NCBI RefSeq assembly: GCF_023715205.1
Contig: NZ_JAMBNR010000013.1
Span: 1-64,000, forward strand
Origin: Mesobacillus maritimus
GTDB lineage: Bacteria; Bacillota; Bacilli; Bacillales; Cytobacillaceae
DNA length: 64,000 bases
Direction: 5' to 3'
Below, in pieces: positions 35,923 to 48,812 of the stretch. The position numbers and the translations under genes are program-made. The notes beneath the pieces were generated by a model. That model was not told the DNA's origin, ran no database searches, and saw only the letters and a program-made list of their open reading frames with translations. Numbering within the stretch: position 1 is the first letter of the stretch; each line of letters starts with the position of its first letter.

Positions 35923-37026
35923 ATGTCTAAAAATAAAAAAGCAACTTTGCTAACGACAACGGCAGTGGCAACGGCGGTGTTTCTATCAGGCTGTGGTTTG
36001 TTTGGGGGGGAAGAAAAGAAAGAAATTGACCCACCTCAGGATGTGAGCTACTTAGAGGAAGAGGAAATGGGGACAATTGAAGAGGCTGGGGCAACAGAAG
36101 AGCAAACAAAAGAGCAAAAAGAAGAACAGGGTGCTGACCAAGAAGAAGCAGTGGAAACAACAGTTCCAACGGAGCTTTATTTAATTGATAAAAATGGCTA
36201 TGTTGTTTCTCAAACTATGGATCTTCCAAAAACAGAAAGTGTAGCAAAGCAGGCACTAGAATACCTTGTCGTAAATGGGCCTGTACAACAACATTTACCA
36301 AATGATTTTAGAGCTGTACTCCCAGCAGACACGGCAATGACCGTTAATATCAAAGATGGTACAGCTACAGTCGATTTCTCAAATGAATTTGCGACTTATG
36401 CGGAGGAAGACGAACAAAGAATACTAGAATCTGTTACTTGGACTTTAACCCAATTTGACTCAATTGATAACGTGAAAATACAATTGAATGGAAAAGAACT
36501 TGACAGCATGCCTGTTAACGGAACACCAATTGGGGAGAAATTAAGCAGAGCGAATGGAATTAATGTAAGCACGGAAGGCGTCGTGGATATCACCAACTCA
36601 AAACCAGTTACGGTTTATTATATCGGTGGAGAGGCTGAAGACTATTATTATGTTCCTGTGACAAAGCGGGTGGAAAATGATGATTCTTCTGAGATTGAAA
36701 CGATTGTTGAAGAGCTTGCCGCTGGACCGGGATATGGAACAGGTTTATTGTCACAGTTCCAAACTGGTGTTAAGTTAGTCGAAGAACCTAAAATTGACGA
36801 TGGGCAAGTTACGCTTGATTTCAATGAATCTATTTACGGGAGCATGGAAGAGAAAATGGTTTCTGAGCATGTGTTGAACACATTGGTGCTTTCTCTAACT
36901 GAGCAAAAAGGAATTGAAAGTGTTGCCGTCACTGTCAAAGGTGAAGCAGGTCTTAAAACCGAAGGTGGCAAGGAGTTAACTGAACCGGTTACTCGTCCTC
37001 AAAATGTCAACACGGGTAGTTTTTAA
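35923..37026 (+). CDS. gerM: Germination lipoprotein GerM
   Basis: A 367-residue exported lipoprotein. The signal peptide ends in the lipobox LSGC with lipidated Cys24; an acidic linker (about 33-80) and two GerMN domains (about 95-205 and 225-350) follow. GerM takes part in sporulation and germination in B. subtilis, where it helps assemble the SpoIIIA-SpoIIQ channel between mother cell and forespore. TTGGAGGGG precedes the ATG. It heads the conserved gerM-rph-ysnA-ysnB group. Confidence 0.93.
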   Translation: MSKNKKATLLTTTAVATAVFLSGCGLFGGEEKKEIDPPQDVSYLEEEEMGTIEEAGATEEQTKEQKEEQGADQEEAVETTVPTELYLIDKNGYVVSQTMDLPKTESVAKQALEYLVVNGPVQQHLPNDFRAVLPADTAMTVNIKDGTATVDFSNEFATYAEEDEQRILESVTWTLTQFDSIDNVKIQLNGKELDSMPVNGTPIGEKLSRANGINVSTEGVVDITNSKPVTVYYIGGEAEDYYYVPVTKRVENDDSSEIETIVEELAAGPGYGTGLLSQFQTGVKLVEEPKIDDGQVTLDFNESIYGSMEEKMVSEHVLNTLVLSLTEQKGIESVAVTVKGEAGLKTEGGKELTEPVTRPQNVNTGSF

Positions 37027-37060
37027 ATTGGTGAAATTTGTTATACTAATAAGGAACGAT

Positions 37061-37088
37061 AAAGAGGCAGGCAATTTGCTGCCTCTTC
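37061..37088 (+). terminator. Hairpin after gerM
   Basis: AAGAGGCAG, loop GCAATTTG, CTGCCTCTT then CTTT. The T run is short, so it may only attenuate transcription into rph. Confidence 0.6.
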
Positions 37089-37144
37089 TTTAATGTGAAG
37101 GTTACATAAAGTAAAGCAGTGAACGAGTGAAGGAGGAACAAGGC

Positions 37145-37897
37145 ATGCGTTATGATGGACGTGAACCACAGCAATTAAGACCTATACATATTGAAACTGA
37201 ATATTTGAAGCATCCAGAAGGATCGGTACTCATTTCAGTTGGAGATACAAAAGTAATTTGCTCTGCAAGTATTGAAGACAAGGTCCCTCCGTTTATGCGT
37301 AATCAAGGCAAAGGATGGATTACGGCGGAATATTCGATGCTGCCTCGTGCAACTGAGCAACGAAATATTAGAGAATCATCAAAAGGGAAAGTAACAGGAA
37401 GAACGATGGAGATTCAACGTCTCATTGGACGAGCTTTAAGAGCGGTCGTCAATCTTGATGTTATTGGCGAGAGAACAGTTTGGATCGATTGTGATGTGAT
37501 TCAAGCGGATGGTGGGACGCGAACAGCCTCAATTACAGGTGCGTTTGTGGCTACAGCATTGGCATTTCAAAAGCTGTTTAAAGCGAAGAAAATTAAAAGT
37601 TTTCCCATTACCGACTTTTTAGCAGCTACAAGTGTTGGCATTCTTAAAGATGGAAAAGTCGTTGTTGATTTAAATTATGTGGAAGATTCCGCGGCAAATG
37701 TAGATATGAACGTTGTGATGACAGGGAAGGGAGAGTTTGTTGAGCTCCAAGGGACTGGAGAAGAAGCGACTTTTTCATACAATGAATTGCAAGAGCTGTT
37801 AAAAGGTGCGCAGGAAGGATTAACGGAAATTTTTGAGTATCAAAAACAAGCTCTAGGAGAAGAAATTTCTCAACAAATTACCAATGCAAAAAGATAG
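37145..37897 (+). CDS. rph: Ribonuclease PH
   Basis: A 250-residue phosphorolytic 3'-5' exonuclease that trims tRNA 3' ends. [48 protein letters not shown] and [18 protein letters not shown] are the family blocks. The ATG at 37145 follows AAGGAGGA by seven bases; an ATG at 37127 lies before the ribosome site. It is 12 bases from ysnA. Confidence 0.96.
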   Translation: MRYDGREPQQLRPIHIETEYLKHPEGSVLISVGDTKVICSASIEDKVPPFMRNQGKGWITAEYSMLPRATEQRNIRESSKGKVTGRTMEIQRLIGRALRAVVNLDVIGERTVWIDCDVIQADGGTRTASITGAFVATALAFQKLFKAKKIKSFPITDFLAATSVGILKDGKVVVDLNYVEDSAANVDMNVVMTGKGEFVELQGTGEEATFSYNELQELLKGAQEGLTEIFEYQKQALGEEISQQITNAKR

Positions 37898-37909
37898 GGG
37901 ATAAACTTC

Positions 37910-38515
37910 ATGGAAGAAATAATCATTGCGACTAAAAACAGTGGTAAAGCACGGGAGTTTGAACGGATTTTCAATGCAAAAGGAGCAAAGGTTAAGACGC
38001 TTCTTGATTTTCCAGACATGGAAGATGTGGAGGAAACAGGTTCAACTTTTGAGGAAAACGCTAAAATTAAAGCCGAAACCATTAGCAAAAAACTGAATAA
38101 AATGGTTATTGCGGATGATTCTGGTCTTGAAGTGGATGCACTTGAAGGGCGCCCGGGTGTGTATTCTGCACGCTATGCTGGACCGAGTAAAAATGATGAA
38201 GATAATATCGATAAAGTTCTTGAAGAGTTAACAGGTGTTCCTGAAAACGAACGAACTGCGAGATTTCGCTGTGTTTTAGCTATCGCACAACCAGGAAAAG
38301 AAACAGTCACATTTGCGGGAAGTTGTGAGGGCCAAATATTAACAGAACGCCGCGGAACGAATGGATTTGGTTACGACCCAATCTTTTTTGTAACAGAAAA
38401 AGGCAAAGCAATGGCCGAGTTGCTGCCAGAAGAAAAAAATAAAATTAGCCATCGCGCGAATGCCATCCAAAAACTAGAAGAAAATTTCGCATTCGACTTC
38501 GGAGGCGAAGCATGA
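37910..38515 (+). CDS. ysnA: XTP/dITP diphosphatase (RdgB/HAM1 family)
   Basis: A 201-residue house-cleaning pyrophosphatase that removes dITP and XTP from the nucleotide pool. IATKNSGKAREFERIF, TFEENAKIKAE, VIADDSGLEVDALEGRPGVY and the Ser-His-Arg signature near the end (KISHRANAIQ) are all present. Stop overlaps the start of ysnB by four bases, so the two are translationally linked. Confidence 0.95.
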   Translation: MEEIIIATKNSGKAREFERIFNAKGAKVKTLLDFPDMEDVEETGSTFEENAKIKAETISKKLNKMVIADDSGLEVDALEGRPGVYSARYAGPSKNDEDNIDKVLEELTGVPENERTARFRCVLAIAQPGKETVTFAGSCEGQILTERRGTNGFGYDPIFFVTEKGKAMAELLPEEKNKISHRANAIQKLEENFAFDFGGEA

Positions 38516-39036
38516 CAAAAATTTTAATAGTCAGTGATAGTCATGGTTCTACTGAATTACTAGATACAATTAAAGAGCGTCATGAAAATGAGGTTAATTA
38601 TTTCATTCATTGTGGAGATTCAGAGCTCTCAAATGACAATCCCTCCTTAAGGGGGTTTACGACTGTTAAAGGTAATTGTGATTTTTATGGAGACTTTCCT
38701 GAAGAAACAATGGTAGAGGTTGATGAGTTTAAAATCTTGGTGGTTCATGGGCATCTCTATTCTGTCAAATCGAGTTTGCTAACTCTTGCGTACCGTGTAG
38801 AAGAAACAGGGGCCGATATCGTTTGTTTTGGCCATTCTCATCTCCTTGGAGCTGAAATGATTGATGGAAAATTATACATTAACCCTGGAAGTATTCGGTT
38901 ACCTCGTGGAAGAAGAGAACGGTCTTATGTCATTCTTGAACTAAATGAAGGAAATGCGTCGCTCAGCGTTTTCGATGTCGACCAAGGGGAAATAAGCTCA
39001 CTTTCTCAGGAGTTTTCGATTTCAAAGTCTAATTAA
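38512..39036 (+). CDS. ysnB: YfcE-type metallophosphoesterase (YsnB)
   Basis: A 174-residue calcineurin-like phosphoesterase. Metal ligands are seen in ILIVSDSHGS, HCGDSEL, VKGNCD, VVHGHLY and FGHSHLL. Family members hydrolyse small phosphodiesters with Mn or similar metals in vitro; the natural substrate of YsnB is not known. It overlaps ysnA by four bases (ATGA). Confidence 0.92.
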   Translation: MTKILIVSDSHGSTELLDTIKERHENEVNYFIHCGDSELSNDNPSLRGFTTVKGNCDFYGDFPEETMVEVDEFKILVVHGHLYSVKSSLLTLAYRVEETGADIVCFGHSHLLGAEMIDGKLYINPGSIRLPRGRRERSYVILELNEGNASLSVFDVDQGEISSLSQEFSISKSN

Positions 39037-39099
39037 AAATCGATCTAATAACTAAGGGGAGAAATCCTTCTTCCCTTAGAAAAAATATTTAAGATTGTA

Positions 39100-39128
39100 T
39101 TGACTTATACATTAAATCCTAATATAAT
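39100..39128 (+). promoter_or_regulatory. Vegetative promoter of tRNA-Arg
   Basis: TTGACT (39100-39105), 17 bases, TATAAT (39123-39128). The transcript would start about 16 bases before the mature tRNA. Confidence 0.8.
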
Positions 39129-39150
39129 AAATCTTGTCTTTGAAAATAAT

Positions 39151-39227
<77 letters not shown>

Positions 39228-39242
39228 TTACACTACATATTG

Positions 39243-39270
39243 ACTCACCTTGTCTAAGGTGAGTTTTTTT
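39243..39270 (+). terminator. Terminator after tRNA-Arg
   Basis: ACTCACCT, loop TGTCT, AGGTGAGT then a T run. Confidence 0.9.
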
Positions 39271-39284
39271 GCGTTCTTTTTAAT

Positions 39285-39450
39285 GGCTTTTCTCAAACTT
39301 TTGAAGAAAAAAGTTTGACTGAATGAGCTATGAGATCCGATATGAGAAAAAGCCTACAAACTCAAAACGTAGGAAATGACTCAATTGTGCAAAAATCGGT
39401 TTTTAGATTTTAACAACTATTTTTACGAAACATCCTATCAAAAACAGCCT
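39285..39450 (-). repeat. Two-hairpin element, copy E (reverse)
   Basis: In reverse orientation it reads AGGCTGTTTTTGATAGGATG at its start, then GTTAAAATC...CGATTTTTG, and ends AAAAGTTTGAGAAAAGCC. It lies 15 bases beyond the tRNA terminator. More diverged than copies B to D. Confidence 0.72.
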
Positions 39451-39855
39451 TTTTAATTAAACATAATATCTCCGAGCGACCTCTCATTTTCATTTGCGAT
39501 TCAAGTTTTTTATATCGAACCCTGTATTGGTCTAAAGTACTAATCAGGAAACCAAAAATTTTTGAAAAGAAATTCAAAACAGAAAAATGTGAAGAAACCA
39601 ACATTGGAAGCGGATACAATAAAAACAATAAAAAGAATTGTCTAAAATTTTTCATAAAACCCGTTGACGCCGGGGGAAAATGAGCGTAAGATAGTCCTCA
39701 ATTAAATGATTTTCTTAGTCAGATTATCTACCAAACGGGCAAGAAATCTAAAAGGAAAAATCGTATATTTAATCTCAAGGTGAAATGTCAGAATTTTTGC
39801 ACCTTTAGTTTTTAATTGTTTAAAGCGTTTATTTGGAAAAAGGAGATGTATTTCG
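39451..39855 (+). other. Leader region of ilvE
   Basis: No convincing gene lies here. A promoter at 39664-39692 gives a leader of about 155 bases before ilvE. The leader can form AAGGTG...GCACCTT (39776-39805), followed by TAGTTTTTAATT, a weak terminator-like hairpin. AAATGTCAGAATTTT (39783-39797) matches the CodY consensus AATTTTCWGAAAATT at 11 of 15 positions. Both are suggestive only. Confidence 0.4.
39664..39692 (+). promoter_or_regulatory. Vegetative promoter of ilvE
   Basis: TTGACG (39664-39669), 17 bases, TAAGAT (39687-39692). Confidence 0.6.
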
Positions 39856-40761
39856 GTGCCCGATCAATGGATTTATTTAAACGGTGAATTCGTCACGAAA
39901 GAAAATGCAAAAATTTCCGTTTATGACCATGGGTTCCTATATGGAGATGGCGTGTTCGAGGGGATTCGAGTATATGCTGGGAACATTTTTAGAATGGAAG
40001 AGCATATGGATCGTCTTTACCGCTCAGCCAAATCCATCATGCTGGAAATTCCTCATAGTCAAGAAGAGTTGACAAACTTAATTGCAAAAACGGTTGAAAA
40101 AAACAAGCTTGAAAATGCTTATATTCGAGCAGTTGTCTCGAGAGGCACAGGGGATTTAGGGTTAGATCCAAATAATTGTACTCGTGCGAATGTCGTCATT
40201 ATCGTCGAGCCACTATCAATTTTCCCTAAAGAACTATATGAAACAGGACTTGAAATTGTGACTGTCGCAACAAGAAGAAATCGTCCAGATGTATTGAGTC
40301 CTAAAGTGAAATCATTAAACTACTTAAATAACATTTTAGTTAAAATCGAAGCGCGACTAGCAAATGTCAATGAAGCTTTAATGCTAAATGACCAAGGTTA
40401 TGTTGCAGAAGGTTCGGCTGATAACGTGTTTATCGTGAAGGGGGATACATTCTATACACCACCTGGTTATATCGGTGCCTTAGAAGGCATTACCAGGAAC
40501 GCAGTAATGGATATTGCGAAGGAGTTAGGATATGAACTGAAAGAAGAACCTTTCACACGACACGATGTCTATACAGCTGATGAAGTATTTTTAACCGGGA
40601 CAGCCGCTGAGGTTATTGCTGTTGTAAAAGTAGATGGCAGAGTCATTGGCGATGGCAAACCAGGTGTTCATACAAATAAAATACTCGAACAATTCAGAAA
40701 GAAAGTCATATCTGAGGGAGTTAAAGTATACTCCTTAAAAGCAGAACCAAATGTTAGTTGA
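39856..40761 (+). CDS. ilvE: Branched-chain amino-acid aminotransferase
   Basis: A 301-residue class IV (fold type IV) PLP enzyme for the last step of Ile, Val and Leu synthesis. YDHGFLYGDGVFEGIRVY at the N terminus, the PLP Lys in VKSLNYLNNIL, and EGSADNVFIV and LTGTAAEVIAV are family marks. It starts with GTG behind AAAAGGAGATG. It stands upstream of the Leu T-box leader, so it is not itself under T-box control unless from another signal; it has its own promoter. Read-through into ilvB is possible because no terminator separates them before the T-box. Confidence 0.95.
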   Translation: MPDQWIYLNGEFVTKENAKISVYDHGFLYGDGVFEGIRVYAGNIFRMEEHMDRLYRSAKSIMLEIPHSQEELTNLIAKTVEKNKLENAYIRAVVSRGTGDLGLDPNNCTRANVVIIVEPLSIFPKELYETGLEIVTVATRRNRPDVLSPKVKSLNYLNNILVKIEARLANVNEALMLNDQGYVAEGSADNVFIVKGDTFYTPPGYIGALEGITRNAVMDIAKELGYELKEEPFTRHDVYTADEVFLTGTAAEVIAVVKVDGRVIGDGKPGVHTNKILEQFRKKVISEGVKVYSLKAEPNVS

Positions 40762-40769
40762 ATAAGAAA

Positions 40770-41079
40770 AAGTGTGGACGAGGACAAGTAATTCTATGCA
40801 GACCATCAACAGAGAGCCGGGGTAGCTGGGAACCGGTGTTGGGGCTTAGGATGAACTCACCTCGGAGCGCCGGTTTGAAAGGTCTCCCTAGTAAAGCCGG
40901 TCGGGTGTCAGCCACCCGTTATCAAAACGGACTATACATAGTCCTAGAGTGCACGTAGATGGTCAGTTTCTACGTGAATGAGGGTGGTACCGTGGAATTG
41001 GTGATCAAATAGCCTTTTTCATCCCTTTGCCTGACGATTAGCGCGGGCATTTGGTGATGGAAATGGCTATTTTTTTATT
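40770..41079 (+). ncRNA. T-box leader (tRNA-Leu sensing) of ilvBNC-leuABCD
   Basis: Stem I begins near GTGTGGACGAGGACAAGTAA; the specifier is CTC (Leu) at 40856-40858 in GAACTCACC; the T-box core GGGTGGTACCGTGG starts at 40982; and a large terminator hairpin (AAATAGCC...GGCTATTTTTTT, about 41008-41079) follows. Uncharged tRNA-Leu would favour antitermination. The CTC specifier agrees with the known ilv-leu leader of B. subtilis. Confidence 0.93.
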
Positions 41080-41122
41080 GTAAAAAAATAGAAAGTGTTT
41101 AAATGATAGGAGGCTGGAACGA

Positions 41123-42841
41123 ATGCTGCAAGAAGCCGCTTTTACAAAAGTAAAAGCTGAAAAAAAGACTGTTACTGGCGCGGATCTTTTGCTGGAAGCT
41201 TTAAAAAAGGAAGAAGTAGAAGTCATTTTTGGATACCCAGGAGGAGCTGTCCTACCGATTTACGATAAAATTTACGATTGCGATATCCTCCATGTTCTTC
41301 CTCGCCATGAACAAGGTGGAATTCATGCAGCTGAAGGGTATGCAAGAATCAGTGGGAAAGCCGGAGTAGTGATTGCAACTTCAGGACCAGGAGCAACAAA
41401 TATTGTAACAGGATTAGCGGATGCAATGATGGACTCCTTGCCATTGGTTGTCTTTACCGGGCAAGTTGCGACTGGAGTAATTGGAACGGATGCTTTCCAA
41501 GAAGCAGATATTTTAGGGATTACAACCCCAATCACAAAGTATAATCTGCAAGTTCGCAATATTGAGGATATTCCAAGACTCATCAAAGAAGCTTTCCATA
41601 TTGCAACAACAGGTCGTCCAGGTCCAGTTCTCATCGACTTTCCAAAAGATATTGCATCAGGAATGATTGAACCACCTGCAGAAGAGGAAATCTCTTTACC
41701 TGGTTACCAGCCAACGATTGAGCCAAACTACTTGCAAATTCGCAAGTTAACAGAAGCGGTAAGTAGTGCAAAACGTCCAGTGATTCTAGCGGGTGCGGGA
41801 ATACTTTTCTCGAAAGCATCTGAGTTATTGCGTGAGTATGTTGAACAACAACAAATTCCAGTTGTTCATACTCTTCTCGGTTTAGGTGGTTTCCCAGCCG
41901 ACCATCCGTTATTCTTCGGTTTAGCTGGTATGCACGGTTGTTATACAGCAAATATGGCATTGTCTGAATGTGATTTGCTTATCAACATTGGAGCTCGATT
42001 CGATGACCGGTTAACAGGAAACTTGAAGCACTTTGCTCCAAAAGCAACGGTTGCTCATATCGATATCGATCCAGCTGAGATTGGCAAAAATGTACCAACT
42101 GAGATTCCAGTCGTAGGCGATGCAAAAGTAGCGCTCAGCATGTTGGTCAAACAAGAAGGCAAACCGCCTGAGAATAGTGAATGGATTCAAACGTTAGAAA
42201 GCTGGCAAAAAGAAAATCCTTATTGGTATGAAAATTCAAATGCACCGCTAAAGCCACAGCGGGTTACTGAAATGCTGTTCGAAGAAACAAACGGTGAAGG
42301 AATTGTGGTTACTGATGTAGGTCAGCATCAAATGTGGGCGGCGCAGTATTATCAATTCAAGAATCCGGACCGTTGGGTGACATCAGGTGGGCTTGGTACC
42401 ATGGGATTTGGACTTCCAGCTGCGATTGGCGCTCAGCTTGCGGATCGATCCGCAACAGTTGTGGCAATCCTTGGAGATGCAGGTTTCCAAATGTCTACTC
42501 AAGAACTAGCGGTCATTCGCGAGATGAATTTACCGATCAAAATCGCTATCTACAATAATCGCTCGTTAGGAATGGTTCGACAGTGGCAAGAAATTTTCTA
42601 TCAAGAAAGATATTCTCATAGTAAAATTCCGTCTCAGCCATCTTTTGTAAAACTAGCAGATGCATATGGAATTAAGGGATATGAAATCACTTCCGAACAA
42701 GAAGCAGAAACCATTTTAAAAGAAGTGATGAATAATAACGAACCTGTCCTGCTAGATTTTAGAGTGGCAGAAGGCGAAAACGTTTATCCAATGATTGCTC
42801 CTGGAAAAGGGCTACACGAAATGGTAGGGGTGAAAAAATGA
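41123..42841 (+). CDS. ilvB: Acetolactate synthase large subunit
   Basis: A 572-residue thiamine-diphosphate enzyme that joins two pyruvates, or pyruvate and 2-oxobutyrate, at the branch to Val/Leu and Ile. The catalytic Glu region [27 protein letters not shown] and the TPP motif [14 protein letters not shown]...NN (residues about 450-480) are present, with FAD-binding middle domain. TAGGAGG precedes the ATG. It is first in the T-box operon and overlaps ilvN by four bases. Confidence 0.96.
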   Translation: MLQEAAFTKVKAEKKTVTGADLLLEALKKEEVEVIFGYPGGAVLPIYDKIYDCDILHVLPRHEQGGIHAAEGYARISGKAGVVIATSGPGATNIVTGLADAMMDSLPLVVFTGQVATGVIGTDAFQEADILGITTPITKYNLQVRNIEDIPRLIKEAFHIATTGRPGPVLIDFPKDIASGMIEPPAEEEISLPGYQPTIEPNYLQIRKLTEAVSSAKRPVILAGAGILFSKASELLREYVEQQQIPVVHTLLGLGGFPADHPLFFGLAGMHGCYTANMALSECDLLINIGARFDDRLTGNLKHFAPKATVAHIDIDPAEIGKNVPTEIPVVGDAKVALSMLVKQEGKPPENSEWIQTLESWQKENPYWYENSNAPLKPQRVTEMLFEETNGEGIVVTDVGQHQMWAAQYYQFKNPDRWVTSGGLGTMGFGLPAAIGAQLADRSATVVAILGDAGFQMSTQELAVIREMNLPIKIAIYNNRSLGMVRQWQEIFYQERYSHSKIPSQPSFVKLADAYGIKGYEITSEQEAETILKEVMNNNEPVLLDFRVAEGENVYPMIAPGKGLHEMVGVKK

Positions 42842-43353
42842 GACGAATCATTACTCTAACCGTACTCAATCGACCGGGTGTCCTTAACCGTATTACCAAC
42901 TTATTTTCCAAGCGGAATTATAATATTGAAAGCATTTCGGTCGGGCATACGGAACAAGAAGGAGTATCTCGAATCACTTGTGTTGTCAATGTAGACAATG
43001 ACAGGATCATCGAGCAAATTACGAAACAATTAAACAAACAAATCGATGTGTTAAAAGTAGCAGATATTAGCGATCAAGCGGTTGTGTCTCGAGAACTTGC
43101 GTTAATCAAGGTTCAATCAACACCGCAAAACCGCAGTGAAATTTACGCACTGATCGAACCGTTCCGTGCATCTGTCATTGATGTTGGGAAGGAAAGCTTA
43201 ATCATCCAGATTACTGGAGAATCCGAGAAGCTAGAAGCGTTTATTGAGTTAATTAAGCCATACGGCATCAAAGAATTAGCGCGAACAGGAACAACGGCTT
43301 TCCCTAGAAGCAGCCAACGTTCAAAACAACAAACTAATTTTTCAATTGTATAA
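42838..43353 (+). CDS. ilvN: Acetolactate synthase small (regulatory) subunit
   Basis: A 171-residue regulatory subunit with the N-terminal ACT domain ([19 protein letters not shown]) for valine feedback inhibition and a C-terminal domain that activates IlvB. The ATGA overlap with ilvB suggests coupled translation. Confidence 0.95.
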   Translation: MRRIITLTVLNRPGVLNRITNLFSKRNYNIESISVGHTEQEGVSRITCVVNVDNDRIIEQITKQLNKQIDVLKVADISDQAVVSRELALIKVQSTPQNRSEIYALIEPFRASVIDVGKESLIIQITGESEKLEAFIELIKPYGIKELARTGTTAFPRSSQRSKQQTNFSIV

Positions 43354-43414
43354 GCAATAGCTATCAAACTATAAATATAAAACTAAACGATAAAAATAAA
43401 GGGAGAGATTTTAA

Positions 43415-45965
<2,551 letters not shown>

Positions 45966-45975
45966 ATTTTTTACG

Positions 45976-46211
45976 GTGCTCTTTTCTTAGAAGAATAGTG
46001 GATTTTTAGATTAAAGGCTGTGTTAACGATACATGTTGATTCCAAGCAAGTTGGTTGGAGCAGAAATCAACAACCACGTTTAACACAGCCAATGTTAAAA
46101 AAGGTTATTAATCTTCTATAGAAAAGAGCCACATATATAAAATGATAAAAATAGCTTGCAGGTTAAAATTAGGATTGTGATTTTACTAACAAAGTTTACG
46201 AAAACAGTTTT
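45976..46211 (-). repeat. Two-hairpin element, copy F (reverse), split by a nested element
   Basis: In reverse orientation it begins AAAAACTGTTTTCGTAAACT, has GTTAGTAAAATC...AATTTTAAC, then GGCTCTTTTCTA at 46121-46130, and ends CTAAGAAAAGAGC near 45978. The space between the arms of hairpin II is occupied by the 75-bp element at 46016-46090. It lies between leuA and leuB and ends a few bases before the leuB ribosome site. Confidence 0.7.
46016..46090. mobile_element. 75-bp MITE-like element nested in copy F
   Basis: Perfect 11-base terminal inverted repeats, GGCTGTGTTAA and TTAACACAGCC, enclose GTTGATT...AATCAAC (a second inverted repeat) and GGTTGGAGCAG. It has no coding capacity. The inner motif resembles a short repeat that I recall from many Bacillus genomes (GTTGATTTCTGCTCC on the minus strand). 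Mobility is inferred from its form and from its placing inside another repeat. Confidence 0.65.
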
Positions 46212-46234
46212 TAATAATAATGGAGGGGAAACTC

Positions 46235-47347
46235 ATGGAAAAGACGATCGCAGTATTGCCTGGAGATGGCATTGGGAAGGAGGTATCCCGAGGAGCAGTA
46301 AGTGTTCTTCAAGCGATTGGAGAGCGTTTCGGACATCAATTTACTTTCACTTATGGAAGCATTGGTGGGGGAGCGATTGATGCACTCGGAACACCGCTTC
46401 CTGAAGAAACCATTGAAATGTGCAAAAAGAGCGATGCTGTGCTCCTTGGAGCGGTAGGCGGTCCGAAGTGGGAAACACTTCCTGGGCACCTTCGTCCCGA
46501 GAAAGGGCTGCTTCGGATTCGGAAAGAGTTGAACCTCTATGCGAACTTAAGACCAGTCAGTTATTATCCTTCAACAGCACAGAATTCACCGCTTAGACCT
46601 GAAGTTATTGAAGGCGCTGATATGTTGGTAGTCAGAGAGCTTACAGGTGGACTTTATTTTGGAAAACCAAGTGAGCGTAGAGTTACAGATGGTGAAGACG
46701 CTGTTGTCGATACCTTATTTTATAAAAAATCAGAGATCGAACGGATCATTCGTTTAGCTTTCGAATTAGCGGAGAAGCGTAGCAAGAAAGTTACATCTGT
46801 GGATAAAGCAAATGTGCTTGAATCTAGTCGTGTGTGGCGTGAAACAGCTGAGGAAGTTGCTAAGGATTTCCCAGAGGTAAAACTTGAGCATATGCTTGTC
46901 GACAATGCTGCAATGCAGTTGATTAAAAATCCGAAACAATTTGATGTCCTTGTGACGGAAAATATGTTTGGCGATATTTTAAGTGACGAAGCATCAGTAC
47001 TAACAGGATCATTAGGAATGCTGCCTTCTGCAAGTATTTCGGTGGAAGGTCCAAATCTATACGAGCCGATTCATGGTTCAGCTCCTGATATTGAAGGGAA
47101 AAACATTGCCAATCCAGTAGCGATGATCTTATCGGCAGCGATGATGCTTAGAACTTCATTTGGTTTAGATGAAGAAGCAGATGCAGTTGAGAACGCCGTA
47201 AAGCAAGTCTTAGAATCTGGTTTAAAAACGGGCGATATTGCAGGGAAAGATCAAGCGACGGTTGGAACTCGTGAAATGATTGAAGAAATAACCGCAACAA
47301 TTTTAGATAATCAAGCAATCTTAAATATTATGAATTTATATGCCTAG
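46235..47347 (+). CDS. leuB: 3-Isopropylmalate dehydrogenase
   Basis: A 370-residue NAD-dependent oxidative decarboxylase, third step to leucine. [41 protein letters not shown] and [20 protein letters not shown] hold the substrate, metal and NAD sites. The ATG at 46235 follows TGGAGGGG; an ATG at 46220 would include it. leuC follows after 17 bases. Confidence 0.96.
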   Translation: MEKTIAVLPGDGIGKEVSRGAVSVLQAIGERFGHQFTFTYGSIGGGAIDALGTPLPEETIEMCKKSDAVLLGAVGGPKWETLPGHLRPEKGLLRIRKELNLYANLRPVSYYPSTAQNSPLRPEVIEGADMLVVRELTGGLYFGKPSERRVTDGEDAVVDTLFYKKSEIERIIRLAFELAEKRSKKVTSVDKANVLESSRVWRETAEEVAKDFPEVKLEHMLVDNAAMQLIKNPKQFDVLVTENMFGDILSDEASVLTGSLGMLPSASISVEGPNLYEPIHGSAPDIEGKNIANPVAMILSAAMMLRTSFGLDEEADAVENAVKQVLESGLKTGDIAGKDQATVGTREMIEEITATILDNQAILNIMNLYA

Positions 47348-47364
47348 AAAGGGAGGGTGAAAAA

Positions 47365-48780
47365 ATGGGAAAAACCATTATTGATAAACTTTGGGATCAA
47401 CATATCGTCCATCGCGAAGAGGGGAAACCGGACCTTCTCTACATTGATTTACATTTAGTCCATGAAGTAACCTCACCCCAGGCTTTTTCAGGTTTGAGAA
47501 TGAAAAATCGAAAAGTTAGAAGGCCTGATCGGACATTTGCAACAGTGGATCATAATGTACCAACTGTTAACCGATTCAACATTACCGACCCTGTTGCGAA
47601 TAACCAAATGGAAACATTGAGACAAAACTGTAAGGAGTTCGGCATTACGTTAGCCGATATTAACAGTCCTGAACAGGGAATCGTCCATGTCATTGGACCA
47701 GAACTTGGGTTAACTCAACCAGGTATGACGATTGTTTGTGGAGACAGTCATACGTCTACACATGGTGCATTTGGTTCTATAGCGTTTGGGATCGGAACGA
47801 GTGAGGTTGAACATACACTTGCGACCCAAACACTTTGGCAATCCAAGCCAAAGACTTTGAAGGTTCAAGTTGACGGCAAGCTTGGAACGGGTGTACTGGC
47901 GAAAGATGTCATTCTATATGTGCTATCCAAGCATGGTGTGAATTTTGGAACAGGTCATATTATTGAATATTGTGGTGAAGTGATTCGCGATATGACCATG
48001 GAAGAACGGATGACGGTGTGTAATATGTCAATTGAAGGCGGGGCGCGTGCAGGTCTTGTGTCTCCAGATGAAACAACAATTGAATATTTACGCGGTCGTA
48101 AGTATGTTCCAAGTGGTCAAGAGTTTGAGGAAACTGCTGAAAAATGGCTAGCGCTTGCTTCTGATGAAGATGCGACTTATGACAAAGAAATTTATATTGA
48201 TGCAAGTGAAATTGCTCCAATGGTCAGCTGGGGAACCAATCCTTCCCAAACGGCTCCTGTTACAGGTAGAGTTCCTTTCTTAAACGAATGTGCAAATGAG
48301 AATGAAAGACGTTCAGTTGAAAGTGCTTTGGCTTACATGGACTTTAAAGAAGGACAGCAAATTAGTGATATCAAAATTCAAAAGGTCTTCATTGGCTCCT
48401 GTACAAACTCTCGTCTAGAGGATTTGCGCATGGCAGCGGAAATCGCAAAAGGACGAAAAGTTGCTCCAGGCGTACAAGCGATTGTCGTTCCTGGATCACA
48501 GAATGTTAAAGTTTTAGCTGAAGCTGAAGGACTTGATAAAATTTTCCTTGAAGCAGGTTTTGAATGGCGTGAATCCGGCTGTAGTATGTGTCTAAGTATG
48601 AATGCGGACATTGTCCCAGCAGGAGAGCATTGTGCTTCTACATCGAACCGTAACTTCGAAGGGCGTCAAGGTGCTGGATCAAGAACGCATCTCGTTAGCC
48701 CAGCGATGGCTGCAGCTGCAGCTGTAAATGGCTATTTTGTAGATGTACGAAAAATGGAGAGTGCTGAAGCCGTTCACTAA
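47365..48780 (+). CDS. leuC: 3-Isopropylmalate dehydratase large subunit
   Basis: A 471-residue aconitase-family subunit with the 4Fe-4S ligands in [11 protein letters not shown] and [31 protein letters not shown] is the family signature. With LeuD it isomerises 2- to 3-isopropylmalate. AAAGGGAGGG precedes the ATG. Confidence 0.97.
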   Translation: MGKTIIDKLWDQHIVHREEGKPDLLYIDLHLVHEVTSPQAFSGLRMKNRKVRRPDRTFATVDHNVPTVNRFNITDPVANNQMETLRQNCKEFGITLADINSPEQGIVHVIGPELGLTQPGMTIVCGDSHTSTHGAFGSIAFGIGTSEVEHTLATQTLWQSKPKTLKVQVDGKLGTGVLAKDVILYVLSKHGVNFGTGHIIEYCGEVIRDMTMEERMTVCNMSIEGGARAGLVSPDETTIEYLRGRKYVPSGQEFEETAEKWLALASDEDATYDKEIYIDASEIAPMVSWGTNPSQTAPVTGRVPFLNECANENERRSVESALAYMDFKEGQQISDIKIQKVFIGSCTNSRLEDLRMAAEIAKGRKVAPGVQAIVVPGSQNVKVLAEAEGLDKIFLEAGFEWRESGCSMCLSMNADIVPAGEHCASTSNRNFEGRQGAGSRTHLVSPAMAAAAAVNGYFVDVRKMESAEAVH

Positions 48781-48812
48781 TAAGCGAACAGCATAGGGAA
48801 AGGAGAAATGAG

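Noticed and set aside
35923-37026. Sigma-E promoter of gerM
   Set aside because: Candidate boxes upstream (CATAAT, GTACAAACT) have the wrong spacing, so I could not place it with confidence.
39410-39655. 81-codon minus-strand frame with a hydrophobic start
   Set aside because: Its C-terminal part is the start of repeat copy E, no clear ribosome site precedes the ATG, and I see no family resemblance.
40758-40958. 66-codon frame after ilvE
   Set aside because: It lies wholly in the structured T-box leader, which explains the sequence.
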